Source of the DNA: CAZCZZ01 sp964503335
GTDB taxonomy: Bacteria; Verrucomicrobiota; Kiritimatiellia; CAIVKH01
DNA length: 52,726 nt
Direction of reading: 5' to 3'
Assembly: GCA_964503335.1 (NCBI GenBank)
Contig: CAZCZZ010000024.1
Location: forward strand, 1-52,726
Shown: positions 50,865 through 52,726 of the stretch, piece after piece
Numbering within the stretch: the stretch's first letter is position 1
Layout: every line of letters begins with the position of its first letter
The notes under the pieces: model-generated
Told to the model about the DNA's origin: nothing
The model's database searches: none
The model's input: the letters and a program-made list of their open reading frames with translations, nothing else
Translations under genes and position numbers: made by a program

Positions 50865-51560
50865 ATGCTCAACGTCAAGGCACTCGATTTCAAATACGGT
50901 GAAGTGCAGGTCCTGCGGGATGTGCACCTTGATGTGCCTGCAGGCCGCATGGTCTGCATCATGGGTCGCAACGGCGTCGGGAAATCGACACTCGTCGGCA
51001 ACATCACCGGCCTGCTCAACCCCGTCGCCGGCGACATCGAGTTGAATGGCAAGAAACTGCGCGGGCTGCCCGCGCATGAGCGTGTAAAGGCGGGACTCGC
51101 GCTGGTGCCGCAAGGCCGACAGATCTTCCCGCGCCTGACCGTGGAGGAGAATCTTCGTGTCGGGCTTGCGGCATGCAATCGGGCCGAGCGCCACATTCCC
51201 GGCGAGGTCTATGAGTATTTCCCCGTGCTGGCCGAGATGCGAAAGCGGCGTGGTGGCGATCTCTCGGGCGGGCAGCAACAACAGCTCGCCATCGGCCGTG
51301 CGCTGGTGACCCGTCCAAGGGTCCTCGTTCTCGACGAGCCGACCGAGGGCATCCAGCCGAACATCATCCAGCACATCGGGGCGATCCTGCGGAAGCTCGT
51401 GGAGGATCAGGGCCTCACGGTGCTGATGGTTGAGCAGTACGTGGACTTCGTCCGCGAGCACGGCCACCACTTCGCCATCATGAATCGCGGCGCGGTGGTC
51501 GCGCGGGGCGAGACAAAGGACCTGGACGACGGGATGGTCGCTGAATTTCTGAGTGTCTGA
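50865..51560 (+). CDS. urtE: urea ABC transporter ATPase UrtE
   Basis: The 231-residue product has Walker A GRNGVGKST (34-42), signature LSGGQ (133-137), Walker B VLVLDEPTEGIQPN and the switch His region LMVEQYVDFV. This is the usual UrtE length. It begins two bases after the urtD stop codon. It is the last transporter gene; the porin-like gene follows after 57 bp. Confidence 0.95.
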   Translation: MLNVKALDFKYGEVQVLRDVHLDVPAGRMVCIMGRNGVGKSTLVGNITGLLNPVAGDIELNGKKLRGLPAHERVKAGLALVPQGRQIFPRLTVEENLRVGLAACNRAERHIPGEVYEYFPVLAEMRKRRGGDLSGGQQQQLAIGRALVTRPRVLVLDEPTEGIQPNIIQHIGAILRKLVEDQGLTVLMVEQYVDFVREHGHHFAIMNRGAVVARGETKDLDDGMVAEFLSV

Positions 51561-51617
51561 ACATCGCGCGGCGGATGTCGCGCGAAGAGAAGTAAAGCAA
51601 CAACAAGGAGAGAGAGC

Positions 51618-52580
51618 ATGACGAGTATGACGAACAAGCTGGGAATGTGCCTGATCGCAGGCGCCCTGGTTTCGGGTCCGGCCCGCGCGGAACTGGAGCT
51701 GGTGGAAGGGAAGTTGAAGGCGGACGGTTTCATCGACATGTCGGCGACGTACCTCGATGGCGAGGATGATTCGACGGAGACGATCTCGTTCGACCAGTGG
51801 GAAATCGACCTGTATTTCACGGCAGTATCCAACGTCACGGCCCGCGTTGACATCAACGACCGGACCGACGGCGAAGGCGTCTTCGTGGAACAGGCCTTTG
51901 TCGACTACGACTTCGAGAATGGGTTCAAGGCCCGTGGTGGTAAGTTCCTGTCGCCGCTCGGATACGAAGGTGCAGAGCCGACGCTGCTCTACCAGTACTC
52001 GGTCTCTGCGACGATCATCGGATATCCCGGCTACGCCAACGGCGCAGCGTTGATGTACGACATGGGCTTCGGCTCGTTGTACGCCTCGGTGCTCGATGGT
52101 TCGTATTCGGCCGATGAAGATGCTGAGAACGTCAGCTTCGAGACGCAGGCGAAGTTCTTTCCCGTGGAAGGCCTGGTGCTCCAAGCCGGCTACGCGACGG
52201 AAGAATTCGACGACGTCACGGACGAAGAGGGTGCGGTCACGGAAGGCTATGACAAGGGCATCGCGAACTTCTGGGCCGAATACAAGACGGGCGGGCTTAC
52301 GCTTGCCGCCGAGTACAATGCCCTGTTCGACGCGCAGGGCGCGGACAGCGACGGCGACGGCTATCTCGTGATGGCCAACTACGCCTTCGGCAAGGCCGCC
52401 CTCACACTTCGTCACAGCGCCGTGGAACTCGACAACGACTACGAGGACACGGAGTTCACGATCAGCCCCAGCTACAAGGTGTCTGACAACCTTCTAACGC
52501 TGTTCGAATACCGCCATGACGATTATGGCGATGCTGGCGACACGGACCTGTACGCCCTCGAAGCCATCTTCATGTTCTAG
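51618..52580 (+). CDS. outer-membrane porin-like beta-barrel protein
   Basis: The 320-residue product has a signal peptide (LGMCLIAGALVSGPARA) and then alternating amphipathic strands with many aromatic and acidic residues (for example FIDMSATYLDGED, WEIDLYFTAVSNVTARVDI, GKFLSPLGYEGAEPTLLYQY). It ends in ALEAIFMF, a terminal Phe strand typical of barrel proteins folded by BamA. GGAG stands before the ATG. It follows urtE by 57 bp, before the operon terminator, so it is probably the outer-membrane entry route for urea or amides, like FmdC-type porins; substrate is inference. Confidence 0.75.
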   Translation: MTSMTNKLGMCLIAGALVSGPARAELELVEGKLKADGFIDMSATYLDGEDDSTETISFDQWEIDLYFTAVSNVTARVDINDRTDGEGVFVEQAFVDYDFENGFKARGGKFLSPLGYEGAEPTLLYQYSVSATIIGYPGYANGAALMYDMGFGSLYASVLDGSYSADEDAENVSFETQAKFFPVEGLVLQAGYATEEFDDVTDEEGAVTEGYDKGIANFWAEYKTGGLTLAAEYNALFDAQGADSDGDGYLVMANYAFGKAALTLRHSAVELDNDYEDTEFTISPSYKVSDNLLTLFEYRHDDYGDAGDTDLYALEAIFMF

Positions 52581-52600
52581 TCCGTTCGGGTAGCAAGGTA

Positions 52601-52658
52601 GCAACGCACGTCCCCTCCCGCGGGTCTCCTCCTGGCGGGCAGGGGACGTTGCATTTTC
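52601..52658 (+). terminator. intrinsic terminator of the urt operon
   Basis: GCAACG, TCCCCT and CCCGC pair in order with GCGGG, AGGGGA and CGTTGC, with a small CACG bulge, around a ~12-base loop; ATTTTCC follows. It lies 21 bp after the porin-like gene. Confidence 0.75.
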
Positions 52659-52674
52659 CGGGGAAGCTGAATTT

Positions 52675-52726
52675 GCCCACGGAACACACGGAATACGCGG
52701 AAAGCGGAGAGGAGCTATTGCCCACG
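52675..52726. repeat. CACGGAA phrase repeat at window end
   Basis: The end of the window has CCACGGAACACACGGAATAC followed by CGCGGAAAG, a degenerate tandem of an 8- to 9-base CACGGAA phrase. It is non-coding and is cut by the window edge. Confidence 0.4.

Overview
The window is about 60% GC and densely packed. It suggests a Gram-negative bacterium of the PVC group, most likely Verrucomicrobiota or Kiritimatiellota. The reasons are very large secreted proteins built from lamin-tail, anchor-D-like, FnIII-like and thrombospondin type 3 modules, a Tat-type DUF1501 protein paired with a DUF1800 protein, outer-membrane proteins, and many short palindromic intergenic repeats. This placement is an inference; there is no rRNA or marker gene. 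No tRNA, rRNA, CRISPR array, transposase or phage gene was seen.

Layout. 114-2124 (minus): a family 2-like glycosyltransferase and a FAD-dependent oxidoreductase, probably the edge of a surface-glycan locus. 2251-2628 (minus): a lone receiver domain. 2859-5522 (plus): a VTC-type polyphosphate-polymerase-fold protein, a DUF4956 membrane protein and an HlyD-type periplasmic adaptor. 5659-7075 (minus): a HicBA toxin-antitoxin pair flanked by 37-bp direct repeats, then an exported TolC-like protein with a Ser-rich insert. 7138-24598 (plus): three secreted proteins, namely a 1,951-aa lamin-tail/CotH-kinase protein, a 302-aa thrombospondin type 3 protein and a ~3,475-aa multi-module protein. 24605-33759 (minus): an operon reading NfrB-like glycosyltransferase, NfrA-like outer-membrane TPR protein, DUF4434 hydrolase-like protein, then a REC-GAF-GGDEF-REC-HD-GYP protein. 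33969-36777 (minus): DUF1800 and DUF1501. 36895-41827 (minus): TPP riboswitch, cytX, thiO, thiS, thiG and a thiD-thiE fusion. 41960-44134 (minus): tail-specific protease. 44351-45394 (plus): class II fructose-bisphosphate aldolase. 45914-52580 (plus): urea ABC transporter urtABCDE followed by an outer-membrane porin-like protein.

How the genes may work together. The NfrB-NfrA operon looks self-contained: a glycosyltransferase carrying four c-di-GMP-binding-type 24-residue motifs, its outer-membrane exporter, a glycan hydrolase-like protein, and an enzyme that could both make and degrade c-di-GMP. The VTC/DUF4956/HlyD genes together with the TolC-like protein and the CotH kinase could form a second envelope system. 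It would make an anionic polymer inside, pass it through the envelope, and phosphorylate surface proteins. That is a hypothesis from gene order and family knowledge only.

The thiamine operon is under TPP control and combines uptake of the pyrimidine precursor with thiazole synthesis through O2-dependent glycine oxidase, so the cell is probably exposed to oxygen. The urt operon indicates scavenging of urea as a nitrogen source; no urease is present here.
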